The notes beneath the pieces were generated by a model, which worked only from the letters and a program-made list of their open reading frames with translations, was not told the origin of the DNA and ran no database searches. Source: Micromonospora echinaurantiaca (GTDB lineage Bacteria > Actinomycetota > Actinomycetes > Mycobacteriales > Micromonosporaceae). Taken from it: a DNA stretch of 64,000 nt. The stretch is from contig NZ_LT607750.1 of assembly GCF_900090235.1 (NCBI RefSeq), positions 2,678,501 through 2,742,500 of the forward strand, read 5' to 3'. Below are positions 1 through 7,507 of the stretch, piece after piece. The position numbers and the translations under genes were made by a program. Every line of letters begins with the position of its first letter. The first letter of the stretch is position 1.

Positions 1-90
1 GGCCTGGGTGGTCGGGTCGAGGGTCACCGGGATGACCATGCCGGGCAGCAGCACGGCGTCGGTCAGGGGAAGTACCGGAAGAGTTGCCAT
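1..90 (-). CDS. lon: ATP-dependent protease Lon, N-terminal fragment (cut by window edge)
   Basis: Only the first 30 codons are in the window. They read MATLPVLPLTDAVLLPGMVI and continue in the same style, which is the typical start of the Lon N-terminal substrate-binding domain (LPVLPL...PGM pattern). Lon is a cytosolic AAA+ serine protease that degrades damaged and regulatory proteins. The ATG at 90 has a modest AGGTG ribosome site about 5 bases upstream. A HAIR-type inverted repeat lies 23 bp upstream, which fits HspR heat-shock control of lon as known in Streptomyces. The identification rests on the short N-terminus plus this operator. The rest of the protein lies outside the window. Confidence 0.85.
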   Translation of the reverse strand, partial: MATLPVLPLTDAVLLPGMVIPVTLDPTTQA

Positions 91-112
91 CGAACACCTG
101 CTATCGCGTTGT

Positions 113-133
113 CTTGAGCCTGTCTCGCTCAAG
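113..133 (-). promoter_or_regulatory. HAIR element (HspR operator) upstream of lon
   Basis: The sequence is a perfect inverted repeat, CTTGAGC-N7-GCTCAAG. The HspR-associated inverted repeat consensus is CTTGAGT-N7-ACTCAAG, so the arm cores and the 7-base spacer match. It sits 23 bp upstream of the lon start codon. It also overlaps the stop codon (129-131) of the upstream 93-codon membrane gene, so the operator is partly coding. HspR repression of lon is established in Streptomyces; its action here is inferred. Confidence 0.85.
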
Positions 134-410
134 TAACAAAGCGTTCCCCTTGTTCCGCTGTGTGACCCAGACCACGTCCGGCCGCCGGCCGGGCCGGTGC
201 CCGCAGCAGGTCCCGCAGCAGTCCACCGCCACCGGCGACGGCGACCGCGAGCGGGATCGCCAGGCTGGTCAGGGCCAGTGCGGCGACGGTCGGGCCGGGC
301 AGCCCGGCGAACCAGGCCAGCCCGGTCAGCGCGATGAAGACCAGCAGCTTGACCCGGGTCCGGGCGACCGGCACCAGGGCGGTCTGCGGGGTGGGCGCGG
401 TGGCGGGCAT
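129..410 (-). CDS. Small two-helix membrane protein, unknown function
   Basis: The 93-residue protein has a short polar N-terminus and a basic stretch (VARTRVK). Two hydrophobic segments follow at about residues 23-45 and 47-60, then a polar, Arg-rich C-tail. I do not recognise the family. The ATG at 410 is preceded by AGGGGAG about 6 bases upstream, so translation is credible. It lies downstream of the ArsP_2-type transporter gene on the same strand, separated by about 170 bp that is mostly a 13-bp tandem repeat. It may be co-transcribed with the manganese group. Its last codons carry the HAIR operator of lon. Function is not assigned. Confidence 0.6.
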   Translation of the reverse strand: MPATAPTPQTALVPVARTRVKLLVFIALTGLAWFAGLPGPTVAALALTSLAIPLAVAVAGGGGLLRDLLRAPARPAAGRGLGHTAEQGERFVT

Positions 411-428
411 CGGTACTCCCCTTTCCGG

Positions 429-579
429 TTCGTCGCGCGAATCCGTCGCGCAGGCTCGTCGCGCAGGCTCGTCGCGCGCGTTCGTCGCGCAGGCTCGTCG
501 CCCGGGTTCGTCGCGGAGGCTCGTCGCGCGGGTTCGTCGCGGAGGCTCGTCGCGCGGGCTCGTCGCGCGGGTTCGTCGC
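429..579. repeat. 13-bp tandem repeat, 12 copies
   Basis: The core CGTCGC recurs at exactly 13-base intervals at 431, 444, 457, 470, 483, 496, 509, 522, 535, 548, 561 and 574. Units are variants of CGTCGCGCAGGCT and CGTCGCGCGGGTT. The array fills the gap between the transporter stop codon (580-582) and the start region of the 93-residue protein. Because 13 is not a multiple of 3 it is unlikely to be coding. It may be a minisatellite, a spacer or a protein-binding array. Confidence 0.9.
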
Positions 580-1731
580 TCAGAGCAGGAGCAGCAGGGC
601 GGCGCCGACGGCGGCCGCGGGAATGGTGGTGATCACGGTGGCCAGCGCGGCGGAGTGCCGGCGCATCGCGGCGAGCGGGATCAGGGCGTCGCCGTCCTGG
701 CTGATCGCGTTGGCCACCAGGGTGGGCAGCGGCAGGCCGCCGCTGACGTAGAGACCGGTGAAGACGATCTGCACGGCGCAGCCCGGGATGAGTCCGATCG
801 CCGCGCCGACCAGGACGCCGAGCAGCCCGGTGAGCGCCAGTTCGGATCCGTCGAAGCCGGTGCTGGTGGTGATCACCTGCCAGGCGAGGTACGCCACCGC
901 CACCCAGACGGTGACGAAGGACGCCTCGTGCGCGCTGTGCCGCAGCGTCTCCCGGAACGACCGGGCCTGTGCCGTCTCCAGGGTGTCGTCGGCCAGCCGC
1001 CCCCGCCCGGCCGCGAAGATCAGCATGGCGGTCAGCGTGCCGAGCACCCCCAGCGCCAGGTACGGGTCGACGCCGCCCAGCCGGTCGGTCAGCGCCCCCG
1101 GATCGACCAGCTGGAACACCACCGGAACCGACACCAGGAACGCCGGCGTGGTCAGCCCCCAGAACGCGGTGGACGCCGGCACCCGGGGCAGCAGCCCGCC
1201 GAGCAGCCGGCGCGCACCGGCCAGGTCGGGTCCGCCCGCCGCGGCCAGGCCGGCCGGTACGCCGGCGGGCGCGGCGGCCAGGCCGACGGGCGCGGCGGCC
1301 GGCACACCGGCGGGCGCGCGCCGGCGCCGCACGGCGCGGGCCGGGTCGATGCCGAGCGCGTCGACGACGTAGCCGGTGACCAGGCCGACCGCGAAGAGCA
1401 GCAGGTGGATCTGGAGCGCGAACAGCGGGTTCCAGGCGATCACCACCCAGGACGAGTCACCCATGGTGGCCGCCAGCGCGGCGATCACGGTGCCGAAGGA
1501 CACCTTCCCCCGGGCGTAGAGCGGCATCAGGATGATCGCCCCGCCACAGCCCGGGCTGACCCCGAGCAGCGCGCCGACCAGCGGGCCGAGCCGGCGACGG
1601 CGGGTCAGCCCGTCGGTGACCCGGTCGCCGTAACGCCAGCGCAGCCAGCCGAAGAGCGCGACCATCACGGCGACGTACACACCCACCTGCATGAACGCGT
1701 CCGCCAGCGGGCGGAGTACGAGTTCGGTCAC
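580..1731 (-). CDS. ArsP_2-family permease (putative manganese/heavy-metal exporter)
   Basis: The 383-residue polytopic membrane protein has roughly ten predicted helices in two related halves. Each half carries a Gly-Pro-Cys signature: SPGCGGAIILMPLY near residue 59 and IPGCAVQIVFTGLYVSGG near residue 316. This duplicated PGC pattern is typical of the ArsP_2 / putative manganese transporter family (PF11449). A central hydrophilic loop rich in Ala, Pro and Arg separates the halves. The GTG start at 1731 follows GGAGGAGG closely. The gene lies 69 bp downstream of Mn-catalase on the same strand, which favours a manganese role, but the substrate cannot be read from sequence. Confidence 0.8.
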   Translation of the reverse strand: MTELVLRPLADAFMQVGVYVAVMVALFGWLRWRYGDRVTDGLTRRRRLGPLVGALLGVSPGCGGAIILMPLYARGKVSFGTVIAALAATMGDSSWVVIAWNPLFALQIHLLLFAVGLVTGYVVDALGIDPARAVRRRRAPAGVPAAAPVGLAAAPAGVPAGLAAAGGPDLAGARRLLGGLLPRVPASTAFWGLTTPAFLVSVPVVFQLVDPGALTDRLGGVDPYLALGVLGTLTAMLIFAAGRGRLADDTLETAQARSFRETLRHSAHEASFVTVWVAVAYLAWQVITTSTGFDGSELALTGLLGVLVGAAIGLIPGCAVQIVFTGLYVSGGLPLPTLVANAISQDGDALIPLAAMRRHSAALATVITTIPAAAVGAALLLLL

Positions 1732-1756
1732 AGCACACCTCCTCCGGGAACGGGCA

Positions 1757-1793
1757 CCGCCGGACCGCCCGCCACACGCGGACGGTCCGGCGG
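1757..1793 (-). terminator. Hairpin after Mn-catalase gene
   Basis: An 11-bp perfect stem (CCGCCGGACCG / CGGTCCGGCGG) with a 15-base loop lies directly downstream of the Mn-catalase stop and just upstream of the transporter start. There is no T-tract, as is usual in high-GC actinomycetes. It may attenuate rather than stop transcription into the transporter gene. Confidence 0.55.
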
Positions 1794-1800
1794 CGGGCTG

Positions 1801-2670
1801 TCAGGTGACCTTGCTCTTGACCTTGTTGACCATGCCGCCGGCGATACTCGGGTTGGTGCCGTACAGCCGCGGGTCGCCGGGCGGGAGCACCGGCTCGGGC
1901 GCGTGCGCGCGCGGGCTGTGGTCGTAGCGGAACTCGCCCTTGCCGTCCGGCGCCGGTCCGGACGCCCAGCGGCCCTCGGCCGCGTCCGGACCCGGCGAGA
2001 AGTCCAGGTACGTGTAGCTGAACTGCTCGGTGAACTCCTTCGAGTCGGGGAACGCGTCCGGCACCGGCATCTCCTCCAGGCCGTCCTCCTTGAGCTGCTC
2101 GATGGCGGCCATCCACATGTTCTGGTGCATGGTGTCGCGGGCCAGCAGGAAGCGGAGCATCTGCTTGACGCCCGGGTCGTCGGTCATGTTGAACAGCCGG
2201 GAGACCTGGAGCCGCCCCTGCGCCTCGGCGGTCACATTGAGCTGGAAGTCGGCCATCAGGTTGCCGCTGGCGGTGATGAAGTTGCCGTTCCACGGCACCC
2301 CGGCGCTGTCCACCGGCAGCGCGCCGCCGCCGCCGTGGATGAAGTGCGCCGGGTTGGAGCCGCCGTAGATCGCCCCCACCATCGGGTTGTCGTCGGCGGC
2401 CTCCTGCAACGACAGCGGCGCGTTCTCCAGCAGCCGCGTGATCATGGTGGCGATCATCTCGACGTGGCCCATCTCCTCGGTGCCGACGTCGAGGAAGAGA
2501 TCCTTGTACTTGCCGGGCAGGCGGCAGTTCCAGCCCTGGTAGAGGTACTGGTTGGCGACGGTCATCTCGCCCCACTTGCCGCCCAGGATCTCCTGGAGCC
2601 GGCGGGCGAACGCGGCGTCCGGGCCATCCGGCTTGGCCTCGAACTGCAGGTCCTTCATGTGGCTGAACAC
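1801..2670 (-). CDS. Manganese catalase
   Basis: This cytosolic dimanganese catalase (289 aa) disproportionates hydrogen peroxide without haem. The four-helix ferritin-like core is visible: the GEMTVANQYLYQGW segment, the metal-binding GTEEMGHVEMIATMI helix, and the later ARDTMHQNMWMAAIEQLKE helix with its own His/Glu ligands. Length and order match the family. The GTG at 2670 (VFSHMKDLQ) is chosen because GAGGAGG lies 5 bases upstream; a longer frame to 2688 would overlap this site. It precedes an ArsP_2 permease that may handle manganese, so the pair looks like a Mn-based peroxide defence unit. Confidence 0.93.
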   Translation of the reverse strand: MFSHMKDLQFEAKPDGPDAAFARRLQEILGGKWGEMTVANQYLYQGWNCRLPGKYKDLFLDVGTEEMGHVEMIATMITRLLENAPLSLQEAADDNPMVGAIYGGSNPAHFIHGGGGALPVDSAGVPWNGNFITASGNLMADFQLNVTAEAQGRLQVSRLFNMTDDPGVKQMLRFLLARDTMHQNMWMAAIEQLKEDGLEEMPVPDAFPDSKEFTEQFSYTYLDFSPGPDAAEGRWASGPAPDGKGEFRYDHSPRAHAPEPVLPPGDPRLYGTNPSIAGGMVNKVKSKVT

Positions 2671-2754
2671 GGGTCCTCCTCGTGCCACTGGTTCGGTACG
2701 GAGGACAGTTCCCGCCGGGCTGACCCGCCCGGGCCAACCGGCGGCCCCGCCGGG

Positions 2755-3477
2755 TCAGGCCGTGGGGCTGGGCAGCAGCACCTCCAGCGCCACGCCGCGC
2801 GGGCGCAGCCGGTGCGCCCGTACCGTGCCGCCGTCGACGGCCAGCAGCCGCCGGACGATCCACAGCCCCAGGCCGGACATCCCGACGGCCGGCGCGGGTC
2901 GGCGCAGGGCCGCCAGCAACGCGTCGTCCACCCGCCCCTCGTCGGTGACCAGGATGCTCAACCCGGCCCGGCGCACCGAGGCGTAGATGCCGATCCGCCC
3001 GTCGGCCGGCCCGTGCCGCAGCGCGTTCTGCACCAGGTTCGCCAGCACCTGCCGGGTGCGGCCGGCCGGCACCGGGCAGGCGCCGGCCCGGCGGGTGACC
3101 CGCACCCGTCGCCGGTGCCGGGGCACCAGGACGGCGACCCCGCGGAGGATCTCCACCAGCGGCACGGTGGTCGGCTCGGGTTGCCCGGCGAGGGCCAGCG
3201 CGCCGGTGCTGGCCGCCGCGTCCCTGAGCAGGTCCTGCAGATGCGCGGCCTGGTCCCGGGCGAGTTCGCTGATCACCCGCCGGTCGTCGCCGGTCAGCCC
3301 GGGGCGGTCGGCGAGCGCCCGGGTCAGCGAGGTGAGGGTGCTGACCGGGGTACGGAACTCGTGGCAGAGCACCCGCAGCAGCAGCTCCGGGTCGCCCGGG
3401 ACGGGTGGGGTGGCCGGACCCACGCCACCCCGCCGGAACCCGCGTAGCAACCCCTGGAAACCGTGCCGTCCGCGCAT
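2755..3477 (-). CDS. Soluble sensor histidine kinase without sensor domain
   Basis: The 240-residue kinase has a HisKA-type phosphoacceptor box LLRVLCHEFRTP with His39, then a four-helix dimerisation segment and a HATPase_c domain (N-box LANLVQNALRH near 145-155, G2 box GMSGLGLWIV near the C-terminus). The G1 box is degenerate (TDEGRVDD). No membrane helix or PAS/GAF domain precedes the H-box, so it must sense through a partner or act in the cytosol. The ATG at 3477 has GGGAGG about 7 bases upstream and leaves a 63-bp divergent promoter with the regulator gene. The partner is probably that regulator. Confidence 0.88.
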   Translation of the reverse strand: MRGRHGFQGLLRGFRRGGVGPATPPVPGDPELLLRVLCHEFRTPVSTLTSLTRALADRPGLTGDDRRVISELARDQAAHLQDLLRDAAASTGALALAGQPEPTTVPLVEILRGVAVLVPRHRRRVRVTRRAGACPVPAGRTRQVLANLVQNALRHGPADGRIGIYASVRRAGLSILVTDEGRVDDALLAALRRPAPAVGMSGLGLWIVRRLLAVDGGTVRAHRLRPRGVALEVLLPSPTA

Positions 3478-3540
3478 CGGTCCGCCTCCCCTCGTCCGGC
3501 CGCGCCGCATGATCGGTACCCGCTGGGGAAGGGACCAGAC

Positions 3541-4182
3541 ATGCCGAACCGCCCCACCCTCCGGCTGGCCGTGGTCGACGACCACCCGCTGTTCGTCCGG
3601 GGGCTGGAGCTGCTGCTGCCGGCGGCGACCGGCAAGCGGGCCGAGGTGGTGGGCTCCACCGGCGACGCCGCCTCGGCCGCCTCGCTGGTCAGCCGGTGCC
3701 TGCCCGACCTGGTCCTGGTCGACCTGCACATGCCACCGCCCGGTGGCATCCGCGCGGTGGCCGCGATCCGCCGGACCAGCCCCCGGGTCCGGGTGGTGGC
3801 GATGTCCGGCGGCGACGACCCGGAGCCCGCGCTGGACGCGCTGCGCGCCGGCGCCGAGGGTTTCCTGCCCAAGAGCGCCGAGCCGGAGGAGCTGCTGCCG
3901 CCGCTGCTGGCCATCCTCGACGGGTGGGCGGTGCTGCCGGGCGAACTGCTGCGGGCGCTGCTACGGCCGGTCCGTGCCGCGCCGGTCGATCTCGACCAGG
4001 AGGAGCGATGGCTGCTGCGGGCGATCGCCGCCGGCCGGAGCACGCTGGAGATCGCCGACGAGCTGCACGTCTCGGAACGGACGGTCAAGCGGATGACGGC
4101 GGCGCTGCTGCGCAAACTCCGGGTTTCCAGCCGGGCGGAGGCCGCCGCGCTGGCCGGCCACGCCGGTCTGCTCGGCGGGTGA
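3541..4182 (+). CDS. NarL/LuxR-family response regulator
   Basis: The 213-residue protein has an N-terminal receiver domain: VVDDHPLF with the acidic pair Asp13/Asp14, phosphoacceptor Asp61 in VLVDLHMP, and a KSAEPEEL loop with the conserved Lys. A C-terminal LuxR-type helix-turn-helix follows (LEIADELHVSERTVKRMTAALLRKL). It would be phosphorylated by the divergent kinase and bind DNA. The ATG at 3541 is preceded by GGGGAAGGGACC; an upstream in-frame start at 3463 would run through the divergent promoter and is less likely. Pairing with a HisKA rather than a HisKA_3 kinase is unusual for NarL-type regulators. Confidence 0.92.
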   Translation: MPNRPTLRLAVVDDHPLFVRGLELLLPAATGKRAEVVGSTGDAASAASLVSRCLPDLVLVDLHMPPPGGIRAVAAIRRTSPRVRVVAMSGGDDPEPALDALRAGAEGFLPKSAEPEELLPPLLAILDGWAVLPGELLRALLRPVRAAPVDLDQEERWLLRAIAAGRSTLEIADELHVSERTVKRMTAALLRKLRVSSRAEAAALAGHAGLLGG

Positions 4183-4274
4183 ACGAACCGCTTTCCCGGT
4201 CGCCGCGATTTGCACCGGGAAACGACCCGCCGAAATGAAAACAGCGGAATTGTTGCGGGTGCGCCGCGGGATGC

Positions 4275-4287
4275 GTCAAACTTTGAC
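4275..4287. promoter_or_regulatory. 13-bp palindrome upstream of lsr2 (candidate operator)
   Basis: GTCAAA-C-TTTGAC is a perfect palindrome 32 bp upstream of the lsr2 start. It lies in a locally AT-richer stretch between the response regulator gene and lsr2. This 137-bp gap must contain the lsr2 promoter. The binding protein is unknown. Confidence 0.35.
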
Positions 4288-4319
4288 CACACCCCGCCGC
4301 ACACAGGGAGTAATCGGCA

Positions 4320-4664
4320 ATGGCAAGAAAAGTAATCACGGTGCTGACCGACGATCTCGACGGCGGAAAGGCCGACCGGACGGTCGAGTTCGGTCTCGAC
4401 GGCGTGGCGTACACCATCGACCTCTCCGACGAGAACGCGGGAGTCCTCCGTAAGGCACTGGACCCGTACCTCGCCGCCGGCCGGCGGATCGGCCGGGGCG
4501 CCGCCGACACCGGCCGGGCACCCCGCCGCGCGAGCGGAACCGGCGCGGGAATGGATCGCGAGCAGAATCGCGCCATCCGGGAATGGGCCGTCAAGAACGG
4601 TTTCCAGATTTCCGAGCGGGGCCGGATCCCGGTCGAGGTCGTCGAGGCGTACAAGAACCGCTGA
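4320..4664 (+). CDS. lsr2: Lsr2-family nucleoid-associated protein
   Basis: The 114-residue protein matches the H-NS-like xenogeneic silencer of actinomycetes. The N-terminal dimerisation domain ([15 protein letters not shown], then [15 protein letters not shown]) spans residues 1-60, a basic linker follows, and the C-terminal DNA-binding domain contains [18 protein letters not shown] with the RGR minor-groove hook. It binds AT-rich DNA and represses acquired genes. The ATG at 4320 follows a CAGGGAG site about 8 bases upstream. A strong hairpin lies downstream. Micromonosporaceae may carry more than one lsr2 paralogue, so this may not be the only copy. Confidence 0.93.
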   Translation: MARKVITVLTDDLDGGKADRTVEFGLDGVAYTIDLSDENAGVLRKALDPYLAAGRRIGRGAADTGRAPRRASGTGAGMDREQNRAIREWAVKNGFQISERGRIPVEVVEAYKNR

Positions 4665-4688
4665 GCGGGGCGGGACGCAGGTCCCGCG

Positions 4689-4727
4689 GCGGCGGGGTCG
4701 GGCTGACGGACAGCCCGGCCCCGCCGC
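4689..4727. terminator. Bidirectional terminator between lsr2 and secreted protein gene
   Basis: A 17-bp stem with one G-U pair and a 5-base loop (ACGGA) lies between the converging ends of lsr2 and the gene ending at 4825. It can serve both strands. Confidence 0.75.
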
Positions 4728-4824
4728 TCGCTGTGGGGTCCGGGTCGCCCGGGTGCGCGCCGGGACCGCCGCATCGGGACGGTGCGGAGGCGTCCGCTCC
4801 GCACCGCCCCGATCGCCGGTTCCG

Positions 4825-6099
4825 TCAGCTGACCTCGATGCGTACCGCGTCGAAGGCCGGGGTCTGGTTGGCCCGCTCCATCATCGGGATCCGGTGCGAC
4901 CCGTCACCGGCCCACACCGCGCACTGGGCGATGCCGGACTCGGGCAGCCCCGGGATCTGGATGGTCACCTCGTCCGGCTCGGCGCCGCCGCGGCTGTCCT
5001 CGGTGGCGACGAAGAACGCGGGCACCTCCTGAGGCGCCGGCGGCTGGTCGAGGCTGTCCAGCATCCGGCAGGCGGTGTGGAAGTGGCCCCGGACCAGCCC
5101 CTGCTCGTTGAGCAGCGAACTCTCCACGTAGTAGCCGCCCTGGCCGGCGGCGAGGAAGCGGTCCCGGACCAGGTTCCGGGTGGAGACCCGGAGGGTGAAC
5201 GGCTGGTTGGCGCCCACCTGCTCCGGGAAGTCGGTGATCAGCAGAGACGGGTTGTTCGCCGCGGCGCCGACCTCGCCGAACGCGGTGCTCACGCAGCGGT
5301 TACCGTTCTGGAAGCCGTCGTGCGGCTGCAGCTGGCTCTCGTCGCAGTCGTTCGCCAGCACGCCGAGCCCGGCACCCGGGCCGCCGTTGTTACCGCCGCC
5401 GTTGTCGCCGCCGCCACCGTTGTCGCCGCCACCGTTGTCGCCGCCACCGCCGTTGTCACCGCCACCGTTGTTGCCGCCGCCGTTGCCGGTCGGCTGCACC
5501 TGGCACTCGGCGAGCTGGCGCAGCCCCTGCGGACGCGGCCCGAACCGGTCGATAGCCGTGGTGATCCGGTCCAGCGTCGCCCGCCGCTTGCCGGCCAGCG
5601 GCTGCAGGATCGCGTTGCGGATGAAGGCCTCGCCCCGGTCGCCCTCGGCGGCGAGCCGGCGGTCGGCCTCGGCGATCTGGGTCTGCAGCAGGTTCAGGTT
5701 GCGCTCCACCTCGGCGCGCGCCCGACGGGGCACCTCCGGGAGCTGGCCGGCCACATCGGGACAGGCGACCGCGGAACCGCCGTTGGGTGCCTCGCCCTCG
5801 CGGACGTCCTGGCACTCCTCGACCGTCTGCTGACCGTCGCCCCAGTGGTTGCGCACCCACCGGCCGTTCTGCCAGGTGCGCGTGGTGCCGTCCCGCCCGC
5901 TCGGCGCGGTTGCCCCGGGGCTGGGCGCCACGCAGGCCGCGGCCGCCGGCCGGGTCCGATTCGACCGCCGGTCCTCGGCCGACGAGATCTGGGTCACGGC
6001 GACGACGCCGCCGAAGACCGCGAGCGTGCCGACGACGGCCAGCAACCGCTTGCTCCGCGCGTTACCGGATGACCGGCGCGCCCGTGTGGACCTGCGCAT
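4825..6099 (-). CDS. Secreted protein with Gly/Asn/Asp-rich linker, unknown function
   Basis: The 424-residue protein begins with an Arg-rich n-region and a hydrophobic helix (LLAVVGTLAVFGGVVAVT), giving a signal peptide or membrane anchor. Residues about 40-190 form an N-terminal domain with several Cys and a helical segment (VERNLNLLQTQIAEADRRL). A low-complexity linker of GGGDN/GGGNN units follows, then a C-terminal domain with paired Cys and a GHFHTACRML motif near residue 335. I do not recognise the C-terminal family. The ATG at 6099 follows AAGGAG about 8 bases upstream. It is probably extracellular or cell-surface; the linker suggests two independently folding modules. Function is open. 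Confidence 0.75.
   Translation of the reverse strand: MRRSTRARRSSGNARSKRLLAVVGTLAVFGGVVAVTQISSAEDRRSNRTRPAAAACVAPSPGATAPSGRDGTTRTWQNGRWVRNHWGDGQQTVEECQDVREGEAPNGGSAVACPDVAGQLPEVPRRARAEVERNLNLLQTQIAEADRRLAAEGDRGEAFIRNAILQPLAGKRRATLDRITTAIDRFGPRPQGLRQLAECQVQPTGNGGGNNGGGDNGGGGDNGGGDNGGGGDNGGGNNGGPGAGLGVLANDCDESQLQPHDGFQNGNRCVSTAFGEVGAAANNPSLLITDFPEQVGANQPFTLRVSTRNLVRDRFLAAGQGGYYVESSLLNEQGLVRGHFHTACRMLDSLDQPPAPQEVPAFFVATEDSRGGAEPDEVTIQIPGLPESGIAQCAVWAGDGSHRIPMMERANQTPAFDAVRIEVS
5387..5487 (-). repeat. Trinucleotide-rich repeat coding GGGDN/GGGNN units
   Basis: About 100 bases of near-repeated codons (GGC/GGT, AAC, GAC) encode the flexible linker of the secreted protein. The region is a likely site of length variation between strains. 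Confidence 0.85.
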
Positions 6100-6327
6100 C
6101 GAATTGCACTCCTTCTCGATCCGGTACTTGATTCGTGACCTCGGCGGACCGACGGAATTGAGGTGGCACGCCCCGGCGGAAACCGTCCGGGCGGACCGGT
6201 GGCATGTCGACGACCGACGATGCCCTTTCCGCACCGTCTCCCGCGTCCGGTGACGCGGATGGGGAGATCCTGTCCATTCCCGCAGGAGTACGAAGCGGCA
6301 GCCGTCACGGTTCAATGCGGATCGGAC

Positions 6328-6356
6328 AAAAATTCGCGGCCGGTCACGACGGCCGC
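6328..6356 (-). terminator. Rho-independent terminator with U-tract
   Basis: On the minus strand GCGGCCG-N7-CGGCCGC is followed by GAATTTTTG, a classical hairpin plus T-tract that is rare in such GC-rich DNA. It terminates the gene ending at 6411. The rest of the 311-bp gap 6100-6410 should hold the promoter of the secreted-protein gene; nothing else was identified there. Confidence 0.7.
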
Positions 6357-6410
6357 ACCGGAGATTCGGTCGGTGCCGGAACGCACCGGGCGCCCCGGTG
6401 GACGGAGGAA

Positions 6411-7292
6411 TCAGTCCACGCAGAGGTGGTCGAAGGCGAAGCCGTTCACCAGTTCGTCGCGCCGCGCCCGCAGGCCGCGGATCTCGGCGCGCAACTCGTC
6501 GCGGGAGACCAGCGCCGGCGCGTCGTCGTCCAGCCCGGCCAGCCGCTCGCCGACGGCGACCGCCGCCAGGTCCTCGGCGAGCCGGGCGGCGTCCACGCCG
6601 CAGGAGAAGCGGTGCTCCCAGACCGACACCCGCTCCACCAGGCAGGCGCCGGGGCGCACCTCGACCCAGCTCCAGCCCTCGGCCGGCCCGTCCTTCCAGG
6701 TCACGTGCAGCCCGCGCACGATCGGGTCGGCCAGCCGACGGGCCACGTACGCCTCCACGGCCGCGGCCCGGGCCAGCGCGCCGAGGTCGTTGACAGGCCC
6801 GGTCCGGCCGTCCGGCAGCCGGCCGAGGATGTCTCGGAAGCCGACCGCCGTCTCCCCCGGCAGGCCGCCCTCGGCGTACCCGCGCGCGTCGATCACGTAC
6901 GCCACGATCCGCCGGCCGTGGTCGGCTGCCCGCAGCGTCGGCGACTCGATCCGCAGCACCTCCAGGCCGACGGCCGCGCCGACCGCGTTCCTCATCCGCT
7001 CGGTGCGCTGGGCCGCGGAGCCGGCCGGCGCGGGTGGGCCGATCTCGACGGCGAACAGCGGCCGGCCGCTGTCGCCGGCGCAGACCACGAAGTCGACCCC
7101 CGCCCGGATGGCGGTGCTCCACTGGTGGCCGGTGATGCCCGGCGGACGGCGCTGCACCAGGTCGCCCATCCGGCGGTCGGCATGCACGACCTGCCCACCC
7201 CGGGTCAGCACCGGTGCGCGGCCGTCGTCGGTCGGGATCGCGCGCAGCCAGGAGGTGTGGTCACTACCGGTGCTCGTCATCGCCTGATCCAT
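6411..7292 (-). CDS. Uncharacterised protein with a DUF2726-like nuclease-fold segment
   Basis: The protein has about 293 residues. Near residue 60-80 it has GVDFVVCAGDSGRPLFAVEI, a pattern resembling DUF2726/restriction-endonuclease-like folds (D...x-E/Q-V-E strands), but I am not certain. The middle is helical with no known motif. The C-terminus carries a coiled-coil-like segment (LRAEIRGLRARRDELVNGF). The ATG at 7292 (MDQAMTST) is used with only a weak GGACGACGG site; an ATG at 7280 is an alternative. It is flanked by a T-tract terminator and diverges from a GNAT gene across about 215 bp. No clear function. Confidence 0.6.
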   Translation of the reverse strand: MDQAMTSTGSDHTSWLRAIPTDDGRAPVLTRGGQVVHADRRMGDLVQRRPPGITGHQWSTAIRAGVDFVVCAGDSGRPLFAVEIGPPAPAGSAAQRTERMRNAVGAAVGLEVLRIESPTLRAADHGRRIVAYVIDARGYAEGGLPGETAVGFRDILGRLPDGRTGPVNDLGALARAAAVEAYVARRLADPIVRGLHVTWKDGPAEGWSWVEVRPGACLVERVSVWEHRFSCGVDAARLAEDLAAVAVGERLAGLDDDAPALVSRDELRAEIRGLRARRDELVNGFAFDHLCVD

Positions 7293-7507
7293 CCGTCGTC
7301 CGTGGGCCGGCCCGAGTCTAGGCCGTCGATCATGGTCGTCGCCTCGTCGGTGCGGCCGAGGCCACCCGAGCCGGACGCGGCGCACGCGTCGGCCAGGACG
7401 AGCACGACGGGCCACCGCGCACCGGCCGGCCGGCGGCCCGTGCGGCACCGTGGGCCCGTCGGGCAAAACCGGTTGAGCCCCGCGCGTGGCCGGGCTGGGA
7501 TGGGCCG

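Noticed and set aside
1732..1800. Manganese (yybP-ykoY) riboswitch before the ArsP_2 permease
   Set aside because: The gap is only 69 bp, mostly the catalase hairpin, with no match to the conserved riboswitch loops.
334..3447. Very long plus-strand open frame over the manganese group
   Set aside because: It is the antisense shadow of ArsP_2, Mn-catalase and kinase genes; composition is Arg/Gln/Gly-rich with no domain or ribosome site.
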